46,096 nucleotides of DNA, from NCBI GenBank assembly GCA_027622005.1, contig JAQBZH010000020.1, positions 1-46,096 of the forward strand. Reading direction: 5' to 3'. The position numbers were made by a program, and so were the translations under genes. Origin of the DNA: Bacteroidota bacterium (GTDB lineage Bacteria; Bacteroidota; Rhodothermia; Rhodothermales; UBA10348). Positions 45,910-46,096 of this stretch are shown in pieces. Numbering within the stretch: position 1 is the first letter of the stretch; every line of letters begins with the position of its first letter. The notes under the pieces are model-generated. The model saw only the letters and a program-made list of their open reading frames with translations. It searched no databases and was not told the DNA's origin.

Positions 45910-45985
45910 GCCGCGTTCGTCTAGGGGTCTAGGACGCTGCCCTTTCACGGCGGTAACACGGGTTCAAATCCCGTACGCGGTACCA
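45910..45985 (+). tRNA. tRNA-Glu (TTC)
   Basis: 73-nt cloverleaf (45910-45982) plus encoded CCA. Acceptor GCCGCGT/ACGCGGT, D arm GTCTAGGGGTCTAGGAC, anticodon loop CTTTCAC between CTGCC and GGCGG, T arm ACGGG-TTCAAAT-CCCGT. The first acceptor pair is G-T, a wobble where a Watson-Crick G-C is usual. It follows tRNA-His by 48 bp, probably in one transcript. Confidence 0.96.
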
Positions 45986-46020
45986 AAGACCCGGTTGGCC
46001 AATAGGCCGACCGGGTCTTT
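45985..46020 (+). terminator. Intrinsic terminator of the tRNA transcript
   Basis: A 16-bp stem (45985-46000 with 46005-46020, one G-T pair) has core GACCCGGT and an AATA loop. The 3' arm ends TCTTT and is followed by GCATTTT. It starts at the last base of the encoded CCA, so precursor trimming is needed. Confidence 0.85.
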
Positions 46021-46096
46021 GCATTTTGCGGAAGTGGTTGAAAAACTCGGGGCCTTCGCGCAGCGGACGCGGGGAATTAATGACTGAGCGGCAGTG

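Noticed and set aside
45782-46087. 101-codon frame across the tRNA region
   Set aside because: It runs through two certain tRNA genes and a terminator.

Overview
The window is a gene-dense, single-copy chromosomal stretch of about 46 kb. It has no phage, insertion sequence, CRISPR array or rRNA. Several traits point to the Bacteroidota/Rhodothermota side of the tree: a PorZ-like type IX secretion protein with a C-terminal sorting-type domain, a TonB-dependent receptor with an N-terminal carboxypeptidase-regulatory domain, a fused E1 alpha/beta 2-oxo acid dehydrogenase, and lipoproteins with relaxed lipoboxes. Moderate GC and visible -35/-10 type promoters (for example TTGCCC-18-TATATT before the tRNAs) suggest a Rhodothermota/Balneolota-like marine organism rather than a classical Bacteroides. 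That placement is inference.

Layout. 0-3.4 kb (minus strand): a small heat shock protein, then an operon of an unrecognised 328-aa protein, fumarylacetoacetase (last step of tyrosine/homogentisate breakdown) and a tiny membrane protein. 3.7-8.5 kb: a TPR lipoprotein ending in a strong hairpin, a cystathionine gamma-synthase/lyase family enzyme and the fused E1. 8.6-14.4 kb: a histidine kinase/response regulator pair, alanine racemase, dihydroorotase and a metallophosphoesterase. 14.4-18.3 kb: three perfect 18-bp tandem repeats, D-Ala-D-Ala ligase with a repeat-derived insertion, an M28 peptidase, a MOSC protein and a DUF3592-like membrane protein. 18.3-25 kb: a TPP riboswitch followed by a TonB-dependent receptor (predicted thiamine uptake), meeting head-on an operon of ABC ATPase, ABC-2 permease, lipoprotein and amidinotransferase-fold enzyme. 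25-27.3 kb: gap and pgk. 27.6-36.3 kb (plus strand): a TPR membrane protein, an NtrC/NtrX-type regulator, a LolD-like ATPase, pdxH, nrnA, pepA, pdxA, a methyltransferase and ftsE. 36.5-41.1 kb: an AGCS symporter, upp, an NhaC-type antiporter with an exported N-terminal domain, and a stand-alone cupin. 41.1-46.1 kb: a UPF0104/LPG-synthase-like membrane protein, a PHP phosphoesterase, porZ, and tRNA-His plus tRNA-Glu closed by a strong terminator.

How the genes fit together. Peptidoglycan precursors (alr, ddl) flank pyrC. Vitamin B6 genes (pdxH, pdxA) share one plus-strand run, and alr and the gamma-synthase/lyase enzyme use PLP. The TPP riboswitch/TonB receptor would feed cofactor to TPP enzymes such as the E1. 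gap and pgk form a glycolytic pair. No clearly novel defence or mobile system is visible. The best leads are the uncharacterised partner of fumarylacetoacetase with its upstream dyad, the riboswitch-controlled receptor, the ABC/lipoprotein/amidinotransferase operon, and a cluster of short tandem repeats around ddl.
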